NCBI GenBank assembly: GCA_022497145.1
Contig: MU385914.1
Span: 123,170-187,169, forward strand
Source: Rostrohypoxylon terebratum
Lineage: Eukaryota; Ascomycota; Sordariomycetes; Xylariales; Hypoxylaceae
Direction of reading: 5' to 3'
DNA: 64,000 nt
Shown here: positions 35,097-49,100 of the stretch, in pieces
Layout of the letters: each line of letters opens with the position of its first letter
Position numbering within the stretch: the stretch's first letter is position 1
The notes under the pieces: generated by a model
Seen by the model: the letters and a program-made list of their open reading frames with translations, nothing else
Database searches by the model: none
Told to the model about the DNA's origin: nothing
Translations under genes and position numbers: made by a program

Positions 35097-38000
35097 ACCC
35101 CTCTCATTACATCACAACCTGTCCGGTGTCTGTGCTGTTCAATGCTGTTGTGTTGTTGCTGTGCTGTCCCTCCGTTGCGTTGTTGCAGCTCTGCCAGTAA
35201 CAGTTTACTAGGTAGCATGGATTGTCGAATATCGATAAATCACCGGGTGAGAGATGGCAAATCTGGATGGTACACCCGCCAATGCCGGAGGATGGCTAAT
35301 TCGAGTGTGGCGAAACCTTGCACGAATTTCTGGCTCTCTGGTTGGGCTAAAAAAAATGCAAATCGCATTTGTTAATCCGTCAAGATTGAGTACTTCATAC
35401 GTGTCGGTGAAAACATTTGGCAATCCAGCTGGATGTTCATCCGAGCGTTCCCGACACGCCGAATGGTAAAGCGTATGTGAGTGTGTGTGGCTGCGCGGTC
35501 TACGTGGTCTATCCCGCATTCGATGGTGACCTCCGAGTCTGGGCAAGGCTCTACTTTGCAACTCTGCCCTAAAAGGAAACCGGTTGTTTCTTCATCAAAT
35601 CCTCGAGAACACCTAGAATCCTAGATGAGCCATCCCCCCTACGCGAGCCCTACTTACGCCCAGTGCATCACAACATCACCTGACGATTACCGGCTGCGCG
35701 CTCTGCAGCCTACGCACCTCAATTGCTTCTCAGTCCCTGGAAAATATGCTGGAAGTCATACCCGACATACGTACAGTCGAGCATCTACAAGCATACGTAC
35801 GTACGTCAGGATATCCCGGCGCAGATTCCACCGCCTGTTAGGAAATACTGCTTGTGAAAAGTTATCCTAGTTGACGTCGGAAGCGGTCTATCCAGCTCCC
35901 CGGAGTCCCCTAGCGCATAGTCAGTATGATTATTATCTATGCTGCCGCATGCAATGGCCCCCCACCCCGCCCACTCTCAAATGAGTTGAAACTGAACAAC
36001 CTCGCGGCTACCAAGGTCCAAGGCTACTAAGAGGTTACCCAGGACATTAATTGGTCTATTATATGATTCTCGCCGGTTTCCGTTTCTTAGTAACATATTG
36101 GATCCAACCAACAATAGCTTTGCTGCAGAGACCAGCCATGAAACAAAAGATCAACGCTTTTCCAAATTGCTCTCTTTTTGGGTAGGTGTCAAGAGTTGTT
36201 ACTGGAGGAAACATTACGCAAGCTCGTACTTCTTGGCGCACACAAATGGAGATATTTGAACCGAGAGCTCGCCAAGTAAGCTGCGAGACCACGCCCTGCC
36301 TCGAGCCCGCATTCGAACCGTTCGACGGGTAGGATTTCTATGGAGTAAGATTCGGGAAGGGCAACTATCGATTCCCTCATCCGCGCCGCCATCAACTGCC
36401 ATATGATGTGATATGCAAGCCATACTATTAGGAGCATAGCATCGGAACTCCGAGCTATCGTGGAGCTCGTTTGACCTTGGGCAAAGCTTCACCTTCGATC
36501 AGCAGAAGCTTATGCATCCATATGTTGCTAATGTACCTAAATCGATAGGCCTAAACTATTACTGCAAGCTAAGGTGGGACAAGGTGAGTCTAGGTACAGA
36601 AAGGTAGGTAAGTATTTTCTGCGGCTGATAGCAACGTTAACACGTGCTGGGCTTGGCTAGGACTGCCGAAATCGCTTGTGAGAGCTTTTGGTCTTGTGTC
36701 GTTTGACTCGGCGTGGACGGGGAAATAAATTACTTGAGTTGAAAATGAGCGACGTAAACTTAGGTGGACCGTAGCCTTACGGACGCCTCATTCTCATCCA
36801 GACTCATCGATGGGTGTCATTAGGACCGTGAGTACGGCACACAATCGTATGATCAAATTCCCATGAAGCTAATATTGACATAAGCAGTACGAGAGCCTTC
36901 GTATTATAGTTCGCCTTCAGCTGAACTCCAGATGTACTAAGATACAATTGTGCGACAGGCTCGCAATATCCTTCTATACTTATGCGGAGCATTGCCGTCG
37001 AGGCTCAAGGACTATTAGCCAACCATGATGCTCTCTTCAGCCTCTTCGCTGCGGAGTTCCTTTTTCGCGTCAAAACACAGCTCTCCTCTGAATCCGACGG
37101 CCCTGAGTTTTTACTTTCGTCGCGATAATCGGACCCAGAATTGACGTTTTTATGTCGGGATTTTAGAGAACCCTACGACGGTCTACGATGTTGCCAAGAG
37201 AAACATCGCGGATCATACTACGTATGCACGTTTGGCAAGCCTGTCGTGGATGTTCGATTTTTTCCAACGACAAGTAACCAACCAGATCACACGACAAGGT
37301 GTTCGCATACTTACCGTTATCGTCTTCATTTGGACGGCGGTCTAGTCCAGGATCTCCAACAACCCCGGTACCGGTACATGGTGTTTCTCTCCATCGTAGG
37401 GCGGGCGGGCGCTAGTCGTCTAGGCTCGCCGTTCTCCTCTTAACCCCATACATGCTATGGACATTGGAGGTAAGTCAGGCGACTTTGAATGCTTCTAAAT
37501 GAGAGTCCGCCCTGCTTTCGTGAAAAAAAAAAAACTAGTCTTAGAAAGCGCCAGCACCAGCGTTACACCTATTTGCAGATCATCGTCTAGCGGCACAATC
37601 GAACGATTTTCATCAAAAACCAATCCGTCCAACGATAGCGCCAAAAAGCCCCCCTCCCCCCAACCCGGCGTCAGCAAGTTGGGTCTGCGGCTCGCTCGGT
37701 GACAAAATACGGTGGCAGATCTCACCTGTTTCTTTGCCTCTCCCAGAGCGTCGGGTCCTTCCATTCCTCATAAAATCAATATGTTGCGCGCGCGGTGTCG
37801 TTTATACATACCCTTGTCTATATCTCAAGGGAAAAATTGCTTCAGAAATTTCGTTTTATTGTTCCACAAAGCACACACAGACAGAACGAGATCTTAGTCG
37901 TAAGCGCGATGACTGTTATGACCCTACTTTGCAGACAGTATATTAGTCTTGGCGCAATTCCTTCGTCCGCGAGCGCTGTCTTCTGCAATACGTGGCGAGT

Positions 38001-40418
38001 TTCGATCGTGAGGTGATTTCTGGGGCGGAGGAACTGGTAATAGTTTTTTGTCGGGATCGCGTTGGGCGGGCTACGCGTCGTCATCGTGACCGCGACTACT
38101 CGTCTGGATACCGAGCGAGATCCTGTTAGGAGCGGTTACGCCGATATATATGCTGTTGGTATGGTATGGTCTGGTATGGATCGCGGCTTGTTGGAATCAT
38201 CAACTCATCCTATCCTCTCAAAACTCAGTAAACTTGATGTTAGAATGAGCGAGTCCAGATCGGCGATGGTGTTTTGCTGTTGGCGGAATGGACTTACTAG
38301 CAGAGAGAGGGCAGAGGAGCTCTACCACCCTCCGGTTTACGATGGTTTCGTCCTTCCCTTACTTCCTATCCTAGGTCTATCCATGATCCAGGCGTCATCG
38401 AAGAATTTTGAGGGGCTTAACCAAGGTTAGTCATTGCCGAAGAGCCTCGGGCGCAGAATAACCGCCTAAGCCGACACCACCGAGGAGCGAATTGACAGAC
38501 AAGGCAAGAAATGGGTATCGCTGGTGATCTTTGCTAACAATCACCTTTAACTCCTGTCATCACACCCACTCAGATGGACAGCTTCGCACAGATAGCCTAC
38601 CTACCTAGGAATTGCGCCATAGTGTCGGATCATCAGCGAAAAGACATGACGTAGTAGTCCTCTCGGGAGTGCCGATCTATATAAGGGAACCTGTTCGGCC
38701 GAGTGACGTAGACGATTCTGGCTGGATGTCGGTCAGCGTCTAAGGGGAGGGAGAAACTCATCGCCCTATTTCCATTCGCTTACTCTCTCGGCTTAGAGTC
38801 GTTACACAATGTGTCTCGGAAACAATAGGTAGACGCTAACAGAGACCAGTTTTTAGTGTCTAGGTACTCATATCGCGATCGAATTGGCGGCTCTGGACTA
38901 ATCTTCGACTCTACGAGATACCTACGCGACAAGACTATCGAGTACCATATCCTCAAGACATACTGGCACCAGCACGTCTAATTGCGTGTCAGATCTTGCC
39001 TGATAATACTTTCAGCTTTGCGAAACTTGCTAGCAATGTACGACGCAACACGACTCTAGCATCACAAGGCTGTGGTTACACATCTACACATAGCACTTTG
39101 GGCAATAGCAAATGCGAACGGAAGCAGCATAGCTGCGTAAAATTACTAAAACACCTATCCGCCCACCCGTCCATCCAATCCATCCATCCATCCGTGCCTA
39201 GGTACGCCACCGCGCGCGCGAACGCACAATGCTTTGGTGTTCTGATGTCCAGCCAGCCCGACTCCGTCCCTTCGCTCCTCGATATGATATATGCAAACTG
39301 CTCTGCCATATGAACCAGCAAGACTGTGGCCGACCCAAACCAAACCAACCCCGTCCACCAAAAACCCCTTTACCACCTCCGCCGCTACACCAACCAACCC
39401 CGTGTCCCGGTCCCGTTACACATTAGGTCTTAGCTAAGCTAGCTAGGTAGGAGCATCTAGTACTGATGATTTTACATATAAGGAAGAAGAGAAATACAGT
39501 AGTAATAAATAATAGGTAGGTGTAGGTAACCTGGGTAGGGAGATCGGTAAATATGTAGAGTCGAGGATGATTGGTTGGTTGGTCGACAGCGATGACGCGA
39601 GGATGGAAGAGCTAAAGAAAAAAAGTAGTAAAGATAAGACGGAAAAGTAAGTAAGTAGAAGTTAATAAGTAGATAATGAGTAGATATGGTAAAAGTAATG
39701 TAGGATATGAATGGATGCTTTCTCTCTCCTTCTGGATGGATGTGAATCGGGGTGACCGTCTAAAAAAAAATAAAGGAACTCGTTAAGCTGCTGCTATGAA
39801 TTACGAGACAAGAGGAGAAATATTTGGAAAAGAGATAATAATAGCAAGGAAAGATAATTAGATCTGTCCCAAACCCGCCTTTCTCTTTTTCTTTCCCATT
39901 TGAACACACATCCGTGGTATGAGGTGAACCAGCCCGAAAAAAACGCGGCATATTTTGGTCGGGTTTATTCTTCTTTTTTCCCCCTTTTTCCATCTGCCAG
40001 AACATGGAAGAGAGTAAGGCGTGGAAAACGAGAACGATGGCGGTAAGAGGTATATGTGGGATGAATCCAGGTGGTCCGACGAAAATACCGCGCCCTCAAA
40101 ACATAGACCTCCTTTTTCTTTTATTTTCCTCGTTTGCCTGCCTGCTTTGCCCCCTTCCTTGCCTATATGCCACGTTGAATCCGACCCTTTAACCCATCCT
40201 CCCTACTCCCCAAGCGAAAGTCGAAAACCCGTCCCAAGTACTCCGTCGCTGATTTTCCCTCGCCCCGTCGCCATGTGATGGATCCACCAAAGGAAAAAGG
40301 AAAACAACACACACAAAAAAAATATGAAATGATAGAAAGAAACCTCTTTCAAGATAAGATGCGCCGATCGAATGGGAAGAACGCTGATCAATGCTAAACA
40401 AGTTCAGGGAGATGCCGA

Positions 40419-40436
40419 TGTGTGTGTGTGTGTGTG
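40419..40436. repeat. (TG)n microsatellite
   Basis: Nine TG units in tandem. Confidence 0.9.
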
Positions 40437-41416
40437 CGATGTGTGTGAAGAGAGGCCGTTCTCTTATTTTTCCCAACCGAGATCAAATGCCATCCTCTTC
40501 AAAATGCTAGATGCTTTGTGACACCGCTGGTTGCCCCGGTACCCGACCAAAATGTTACCATATACCAAAGCCGGCCTGAGCTCCCGGAGAAACGAAGGAT
40601 CCGTGTGTATATAAATGCCCTTCTGCCCGTCTGTCATCCGATCCTAGCCTTTTTTTCGCCAAGAGTTATTGTGTTTTTTTTTTCGGACAATGCAATGATA
40701 TCGCTTTTTGTTATGTTTTCAAGATGCGGATGGGTGCGTGCCAGATAGATAATCGTCTTTTCTTGACCATGCTGTAGATATAGAAGAATGACCGATACAT
40801 AATACAACCGATTCGCCCTTCCCTGCCATGTGTTCCACAATAAACTCGTCCAGTATGAGGTTACCGATAGACAATAACCTAACTCGTATTCACAGACGGA
40901 TCGATTGCTTTCTAATCTGTTTGTTGTTTTGAGTCGGACAGAGATGGCAGTGCTAAGTAGCAGTTGTTGCCGTAAATAGAGAAACGCAATGCTGATGACC
41001 CGCTAAAAGTGAAGTGAAACAAACACCGAAAGATGCCTCCTATGACCACCAAGTCTTGAGTAGAACACCGAGATGACTCTAAACTCCCAGGCAACTAGTA
41101 ACCACACGGTGGCTCGCTCAGGGGAATCATTGTGATGAAAAATATCGACGCCAACGCTTAAAAGAACCATGCACTACCACCATCCCCATGTGCAAATGCC
41201 AGTCACATATGCAGCCATTAGCCAAGTAATCCCACGCTTAAGGATCCAGAGTAAATGCGATAGGTCTCGAGCACTACCTGTCCAACGGACGAGGTCTCGT
41301 GAGAATCAAGAGCGCCGCTTACTCAATGTTCCTATTTCGAATGTCTTAATCCATAACGCCAGTGATCAATCCCTAAAACACACAATGCATGCATCTAAGT
41401 TCGATTCGGTAATTAT

Positions 41417-43156
41417 CTATCGTCCCATCATGTAAGGTGGGAAAGCTGAGGCTGAACCGTTCATTGCTGGAGAGGAACCGCCAGCTGAGAGTGGGCCGCT
41501 ATACAAGGGGCTGCTCCATACACTACTGTTAGCACTTGGGAAGGATCCCGCGGAATACGGAGTGCTCGCGCTGCTAGGAACAGAGGATCCTCCGTTGTAA
41601 ATGCGACCAAGACCTGGGGGAGCGGCAAGGCCCGGTGGAGGACCGTTGGCACTCGTAAATCCGTTGCCAGGCCCGGCCATCATACCGTTCATGCCTGCCA
41701 TAGAGCCCGGGCCAGTCTGACCTGGCGTTTGGCCGGAACGAACACCTAGAGGATTCTTCGAAAAACTGAGACGGATGCCCCCCTTGACACTGTTATGAAG
41801 GGGCGTGCCGTATAGCTCATGAAGAGCTTTCGTGGCAAATGATACGTCTTCAAATTCGACAAAACACATAGGGCCATTTTGTTTAGTGCGAAAACAGAGA
41901 CGCTTGTAGCCTCGTTGCTTAGAAAACATAGCTTTTAGTTCTTCCTCAGAGGTATCGATCGGAAGGTTGCCCACATAAAGCGTGTTGCACGGAGGATTCT
42001 GATCGGCGGGGTTAACTGGAGGAAAGTTGCTGTGTCGTTGGTAGTGCTGGCCACCCATTTGGTAGTTCATCGAATGACTCGCGCCGTTCATAACCGTTGG
42101 GGACATAGTATTTCCATGCGCAGAGAGGGGAGTTATGCTCGGGTGACTGTATTGAGGCAAGGACGCAGGTCCGTTGGCAGTCGTATTGAGAGATAAGTTA
42201 GCCATGCGACTGATAGGCAGCTGGGGAGCCGTGGCTCTTCGTTGTTGCGTCGCGCCATTCTCGGCATATGCGACGGGATCCTTAAGCAGCTCACGCGTTT
42301 CGTCGTCTTCCGCAGTATCATGGCTAATAAGGGTTTTCCCAGAAATGCGCGTACGCTCAGTAAGGTGGTTGCCGATCGGCGACTGAGGCGAGAAGAGACT
42401 CTGGTAATGTGCGCTAGACTCAGGGTTCGGCAGCTCATTGCTGCTGTATATACCGTTCATGGGGGGCGAAATATTCTCCAAAGACTGAAACGCACCGTTA
42501 AACCGGGACGATTGACGGGACGCCGCCCCCGAAGACGTGGTCGATGATGGCCCGCTGGATGGGGCAGAGACTGCAGATTCGATTGGGTGCCGTCTCGATG
42601 TGGTTGGACTGCCGGACACGATCTCGACAACTAATTCGACGCCATCGGAACTGATGGTCTTGCCATGCAGCATATCCTTGGCTTGGTGAGCCCCGTTAGG
42701 AGTCTTAAATCTCACAATAGCGGATCGAAATCCTGGGTCTTCCGACTGTTCCACAGATACCATCTCGATATCCAGTAATTCCTGAGAAAAGAGAAGCATC
42801 AGGCGGAGCTTATCCTCAGATGTATCGGCAGGAAGTCGGCGAATCAAGACGGCGGATATGGGAGAGGGTGTCGTCGCAAAAGGCGTGCCGACGGGTTTGG
42901 TGGTGGTCGCATCGCGATCGAAGGGATTAATGACAGCGCCCATAGATAGCGGATAAGGCGATTGAGCAGGTACAGCAGCAGACCTAAAAGGTTGCGATGG
43001 AGGGAGGAAACCAGGCGCAGCCATGGCTATCTTAGTGGCAGCAGCCGTGGTAGCAGGAAAAGGACTTGCGCGGGTTGACGACAAAGGAGGCGAGAATGCA
43101 GAGGATTTGGCTGACGAATTTGTAACCACACCGGGGGTAGTCAAGTCCACATTCAT
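41417..43156 (-). CDS. whi3: Whi3-type RNA-binding protein with two RRM domains, 579 aa
   Basis: A single exon runs from ATG 43156 to stop 41417. RRM1 is at about 102-182 (SAVLIRRLPADTSEDKLRLM, a degenerate RRM). RRM2 is at about 391-467, with RNP2 LYVGNL and RNP1 GPMCFVEF, and ends in LSFSKNPLGVR. The linker (about 183-388) is Ser/Pro/Asn-rich with a conserved RRATAPQLPISRMANLSL block. The tail is Gly/Ser/Pro-rich and ends PPYMMGR, as in the family. Whi3 proteins bind mRNAs such as cyclin transcripts, form cytoplasmic condensates, and control cell cycle and polarity in yeasts and filamentous fungi. The first 100 residues are low-complexity, Ala/Pro/Thr-rich. It is isolated by large gaps on both sides, which suggests long UTRs or large control regions. 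Confidence 0.93.
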   Translation of the reverse strand: MNVDLTTPGVVTNSSAKSSAFSPPLSSTRASPFPATTAAATKIAMAAPGFLPPSQPFRSAAVPAQSPYPLSMGAVINPFDRDATTTKPVGTPFATTPSPISAVLIRRLPADTSEDKLRLMLLFSQELLDIEMVSVEQSEDPGFRSAIVRFKTPNGAHQAKDMLHGKTISSDGVELVVEIVSGSPTTSRRHPIESAVSAPSSGPSSTTSSGAASRQSSRFNGAFQSLENISPPMNGIYSSNELPNPESSAHYQSLFSPQSPIGNHLTERTRISGKTLISHDTAEDDETRELLKDPVAYAENGATQQRRATAPQLPISRMANLSLNTTANGPASLPQYSHPSITPLSAHGNTMSPTVMNGASHSMNYQMGGQHYQRHSNFPPVNPADQNPPCNTLYVGNLPIDTSEEELKAMFSKQRGYKRLCFRTKQNGPMCFVEFEDVSFATKALHELYGTPLHNSVKGGIRLSFSKNPLGVRSGQTPGQTGPGSMAGMNGMMAGPGNGFTSANGPPPGLAAPPGLGRIYNGGSSVPSSASTPYSAGSFPSANSSVWSSPLYSGPLSAGGSSPAMNGSASAFPPYMMGR

Positions 43157-46100
43157 TGCTTAGTTATGCATGCAATTAAGTCACCTTACGAGAGGTGCCT
43201 GAATTTTGGGGACCCTATGATAAAAAGACTCGAACGACGATCGCGCTGATCGTAAGGCGATAGAGAAAGTGTCGCAGACCTGCGTCGGGTTGGACTTTTC
43301 TTGGGCTTTGTGATTATTTTTTTTTTTGGCGTGATGCGACGGGTGTGGTTCAGTTGGTTTAGAAGGCACAAAATTGTGGGTGCGCCCACAGGATTGCGGC
43401 GCGCGGGATGAGATAGCTGAGAAAAGATAAGGTGTGTATTACTATTCGACGCGATTGTCGGTTTACTGAATACTCGATTGTCCAATCTTGGGTTGGAGTG
43501 ACGACGGCGACGCGACTTGGTGAGAAAAATGGAGCACAGTTGCGATGTCTGGGAGCCAGCGACGCGCGATAAGACAGACGGGATGGAGGAATGCGGAATG
43601 CAGGTTGCAGATTGCAGTTCGCCACGAAGACACATAAAAGGAAAAAGAAGGCGTCGAGTTTTAGGTAGGCAAATAAGAAACAAGTAAGAAAAAAGAATAG
43701 GTAAATAGGATAGGTGTAATGTAATGTAATGTAAGTAGGTAAGTAGACAGAGAAGTATTTGGGAATAATAATAATAATGAAGTTTGGGGGTTGGAGAAAG
43801 AGACAAGACTGTTTCTGGGTGCAGGTGCAGGCGCAGGTTCAAGTTTAGTTCAGGTTTAGGTTGGTGGGATGGGTGTACCTAGGTATCGAAGGGGAGGGGG
43901 GGCGTGGGAACAAGAAAAAAGGATCCCTGCAACCTTTCAAATCTCTCTTTTGGCTGCTTTGTGTTGTCGTACAGTAGGAAGGGTTTGTCTCGCGCAGGGG
44001 TTGTAGAGATTGTTGGAAAAAAAAAAAAAAAAAAAAAGGGTAGAGGGTTTATGGGTTAGAGAGTAGGGGGGAAAAAAAACTGCTCCAGCCAGGGCTGTTC
44101 CTGATCTGGCCAGTGATAGATGGATGACCGAGGATAAGGATGGTGTGTCTAGCCCTTGAATTTTCTCGATGGGACTGAATATGGAAGTGATGGATAATGG
44201 CCAATGTTTAATGGATGGAATAAAAAAGCGTATAGGAACATGGGGACATTGATTTGGATGATGGGCCTGGGCTTGGGCTGGCTGGCAGGCTGGATGGGTA
44301 AGTGGGCAAGTGGGCAGCGGGCAGTGGGTAGTGGGAAAGAAGTTTGACTGATCACTTTAAAGCTTATGAGTGGTCAATGGTCTCTTTCGGATTGTTTGGA
44401 AGCTACCTGTCTAGGTACTCATACTTGCTTCAACTAGTCGTATCCCGTACATGTACGCAGATACCTATCCAAATACACAAACACCGTCTAGGTTTAGGTA
44501 GGCAAGATCCCTACATTAGGTACTCTGTAAAGGATATCTAGGATGTGGAGGTACCTATATGTAGACGCCGTATGTACTACAATGCAGTGGTCTATGGATA
44601 CTCTAAACTTTAAGATGATTCATCTTAGGTACCTAGGTAGTTGCCGGTCGAGCTTTTTTTTTTTAGGCTACCTACTTGGTTTTTGAACATTCTATAAAAA
44701 CGCTAAACGACTAGGCAGAAGATAAAACGTTGCAATGTTAGAAGTGCATTCGTTAGGATAGTTAGAATAAGACAAAAGAGTGCTTTATGATATTAATGAC
44801 AGCTTTTTTTCCCTCTCGTTTCTACACACCTGGATAAGCTAAAGAACGACAATTCAATGTACAAGGCAGGCAGGGTATAGTAGGGACAGTAGGGTGTAGT
44901 GTCCAAAAGAGAATAGAGAGCAGAGGGCTTTATCATCTAGTCTACATTGGTCCTCGTACATGGTTATCACTGGATCCTGAACCCAAGTCGTTGATAACCC
45001 TGGAGACCCTCCATTATGGAACTCGGGACAGGTGCACGCTAAAGAAGCACGCTAAATTAGCTTGTTGGTCCCGACGCATTTGCATTTTGCAGCGAGCACG
45101 CCGACGCGCCACTACCTAGGAAGAAGCAGCTAATTGCCGGGGGACGAAATGTGGGTGTGGATGGTGGCAGTGTCCTTGTAGTTTCTTTCTGAGACCTTGT
45201 TCTACGTACTACGTACTACGCAGTATGTACCTACCTCATAGTAAGGTTTCTCTCTTTAAGCTGCAAGCAGCAACAGAAAGAGATGGATTGCGGGTAATGG
45301 CCGGGGTTAGTGCCATTTCCAAATGTTCCAAGCTCCAAGAGAAGAAAGTTCAATGTTCTCTATTAATGCTTTTTTCAAGGTTGCTTCTTGTCAAATACTT
45401 ACATACCTAGTATGTACACCATGTCTAGTAACCCTGTATTCATCATACCTTCCTTACCTTGGGAGATACCTTGAGGAGTGCTGAGTAGGTACGATACGTG
45501 TACCGTCGACAGGTACCTAGTTCAAGGTTTAAGGTTCCAGGGCTGTTGGATGTACAGAGGTATTGGAGTGTATGTAGGCCCTATGTAGGGGAGTAGGCAT
45601 GTACTTGTGTACCTTATTAATTCAACATTCAAAGTTGGATTCGATTCGCTAACCCTGCTCGTTCCCCACATCCTCCCATTCGTTCCCATTCGCTAATGTC
45701 TAACAACGAAACATAAGACGAGAGTGGATGGACTGGATGGATAGACGGTTTGTGTGATATTAACATTGACTAGCGCGAGATGCATCCGAAAGCTAGAAAG
45801 AAAGGGCTCGAAATGAACAACACGATCGAGATGTAAGATGTATATAGTTGCGTTGAAGTAAATCTGCAATGCCCCCCATACTTCCCATATTTCTCATACC
45901 TCCCATACCGGTAGCCAGCCTCTATACCCCTATCTTGGCAAATGTCCACGGATATCCAGTAGGACATGCAAGCAGGTACCTAGTGCATGCATTGGATGTA
46001 TGCACTGGTACTGCCTCGTTATGAATCATCCTTAAAATTATGTAGGTATAAGTAGTAGGTTTAGGTATAGATATAGGTATACAGCATAGTTATAGTTATA

Positions 46101-49100
46101 CTATACGGTGGGTTACGTAGTCGGGTAGGCGGGTAGGCAGATAGGCAGATAGGCAGGTACATAAACTAGGCAAATATGTTTATCCCCGCCAACGCCGACA
46201 AGTTGTTCAGAACCCGGGAAGGACAAGACAAACACATGTCATGTGGGTATCCAGCAATAATTGATTATTGTCGAACCCGAGACATCTTTGCTAAGCCCGG
46301 TAGTAAATGAAGAGGGATTGACCAAAAAAAAAAAAAAGACGATGGGCAATGGACTTCCAATACGGTAGGTAGGTATTAGTTATGGCATTGGCAGAGCTTG
46401 AAGTTAGGTAATGAGGTGAAGTTCAAATCAGACGTATTAATGAGACTCTGCAGACAGCCCTAATAGTCACATTTACTGCTTATGCATCATCGTGTAACTG
46501 ACACCATGTAGGTCAGGCTGGGTACCTACTATAATAGTATATAGAAAAACGTGCTTTGGATAATCCATGCCACACAGTAAGTGCAAGATGGATGAGCTGG
46601 GCTGGTTGACGATTGTCTAGAACCTTTCGCAGAAATAAGTCTGCTTTTGACGACCCACACAGGAGAACACCCCCCATTACCCCCCTCTTCAAAGTTCATA
46701 GCCTTCTTCTTGTACCACGATACCACGATACGCTTAGACTATCGTACCAATCAGAAAACCACAGCGTAGAGTGACCGGTGTGATGGGAAAACCCGGGGTG
46801 ATACCGAGGTTTAGGAGACTCAGGGCACGATAGTTCGGTACAGTACCGAGGATCTCATTTAGAAATTCAGATCGATCAAGGTGAGCAGGGTGAGCAGGGT
46901 GAGCTAGAAAGGCCTTGACCAGATCGACAACTTGTCGAGACCGTGCTTAAGCTGCTAGGCTGCTTGACCGACCAAATCTCGAGCCAAGACATATATACCT
47001 ACCTAGGACCTAGATACTCACGAGGATAACCTCCAGAGCTTGACGCCTGTACATATCAATTTTGGGCGGTGGAATTCATCGGCATTACCTGCCAAGCGTG
47101 TATGGCTTCAAACCTGTCTCCTTGTGATGAGGGTATGATGGTCCGGATGTTTCACCTGTGATGACGAACTCTCGAAGAGCCTCGGCGCGTCGCGGCGTCG
47201 TGGTGTCGTGTAGTAATACATGATTGCAGAATGTCACAGTGTCTACATTACCGGCAGTTTTTTTTTTCTATACTCCCTTTTCTGTCAATGATATATTACG
47301 TGGACGTTTCCGGTACGGAGTGGGCCGCTTTGTTTGTTTCTTTTACCAACTTAGGTAGGTCGTCGATAGGCTGCTAAGCACAGTTGCCATTATAGAACAA
47401 AAATGTCCTATCATGGAGGTATGTTTTTGACCTAACTGCCTAGGTGCCGTATTACCAAACGACCCGACATCGAGGACCCGGGTTGCAACTCCGAACCATG
47501 ACTCGGATACCTAGATCGGTAGCGGGTGAATCTGAATCGAGAACTATTGATATAACGGCTAACCGGACTTCCAATGAAAATCCGGTCACAAAAGGCCTTA
47601 TTTTAATTGTCTTCGAGCCGTGCCTATCCAAAAGTTAGTTGGCGAATAATATCTACTTATAGGTATGTAGTACTATGTATTGATGTGAATACCAAGGATA
47701 CATTCCAATCCGTACCTACATTATCAAGATTCAATATCTATGTCACATTTCACTAGACCGACCGGTGAGGATAAGGCAACAAGGCATCGACAGTTGATGC
47801 TACTATGTATGATGGAGGGGTGGATCTTCTCGCTGGCTGGCGAGGGTCGTGACTGGTGAAGACGACTCTGGACCAGGGGGGCCTAGCTAGTACTACCTAG
47901 CTACACCTACTAGTGTAGGTATGCAATGCAGATAGCTGAACGTAGCCCGATGCTACGTAAAAGCTCTTTGTATACGTACCTGTCCCCACTATCGCCTTTT
48001 AGGCTCACTCATGACAAGTCTTGGCTCGCTCTCAAAAACGCTCTGGACGGATTCAAGTTGTGGATTATGACCATATCCAGGTAATCCAGGCACGAACGAT
48101 AGGGACGAGCACTACTATGTAGATGTCCACGGTGCTCGATGTGGGATATATCGATTAGCACAAGCGGGTGATCACCTGGCAAGTCAAGCTAGCCCTAGTA
48201 CCTACCAGTGCCTAGGTACCTAGAGAGCTCCTGCCCAGTATTAAGGTATCTGTAAGTATTGTATCTAGATTCTACATAGCTGCTTAGGTGGGTACTTGTA
48301 CGTCGTACCTTCTTACCATCTTACCATACAGCCAATATCACGGTGCAAGAGACATCAAAGAAGGTTTCGCTTTGAAGGATATAGGAGCTTGGTTAAGCCG
48401 AGTCTCACATAACTCGCGTAAATTTACAGAAAACGCGCGGTCAAGGTTTCTCTATTCAGATCTTCAGATCTAACGGCCAAACTCCCAGCTAATTTAGATT
48501 CAAAACGGCCGAGGTATAGAAAGATCTTTGTGTTTTGTGTTGTTCTCGTGTCTCGTACGAGTTGTAACCAAGCTGCCAAGTTAACAAGTTGATGGAACCG
48601 ACGAGATTCACGACAGTGTACTAAAGACCAAGGTAACATTATCGCATGTATCTTTGTAATTAAAATGCGGCATCTATTAATATTGTACGCATACGGGATC
48701 ATGAGAGTATATGTTATTGAAATTATGGGAACAGATAACTCTTATTTAGAATGCAACCTCAAGCGCTCCTTTAAAATGATCTCTCACAAAATGTTCCATG
48801 CTCGCCTCACTATTTGATTTTATGACTCTTATTGTTCCTTTATTCAACTATGCTGTACATAAATGCGTACTACAACTACTAGGTGTATGTACATACCTTG
48901 TAAACAGGGTCTACCACAGCACATGCATCGTACCTGGTAATAGAACATCGAAAATTGCAAGTACTGGTGTACCTATCTAATTCTGTGGGGCATACATATG
49001 TCGTTCTCCATTTTTCTAAATTCCAATCCTGGAGACCCACCTCGTGCTCGTGCTATGGATTTGTGCCGCGACTCTAGACGCTTTTCAGCCTTAGCGGCTT

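Larger units (their letters stand above)
32210..41416. other. 9.2 kb gene-free region rich in simple repeats
   Basis: I find no supported gene. The left part is the rsr1 promoter. The middle carries many microsatellites and TAGGTA/CCTAGG palindromes. The part next to 41416 is probably a long 3' UTR of whi3. ORFs of 60-120 codons (for example 36189-36437, 37495-37764 and 38062-38430) have no recognisable family or splice partners. Confidence 0.5.

Noticed and set aside
37495..37764. 89-codon minus-strand ORF and an opposing frame
   Set aside because: Partly made from an A-run; no recognised domain and no consistent exons on either strand.
43186..43842. 218-codon minus-strand ORF upstream of whi3
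   Set aside because: T/C-rich leader translation (Tyr/Leu/His/Ser runs); probably whi3 5' UTR or promoter and not a gene.
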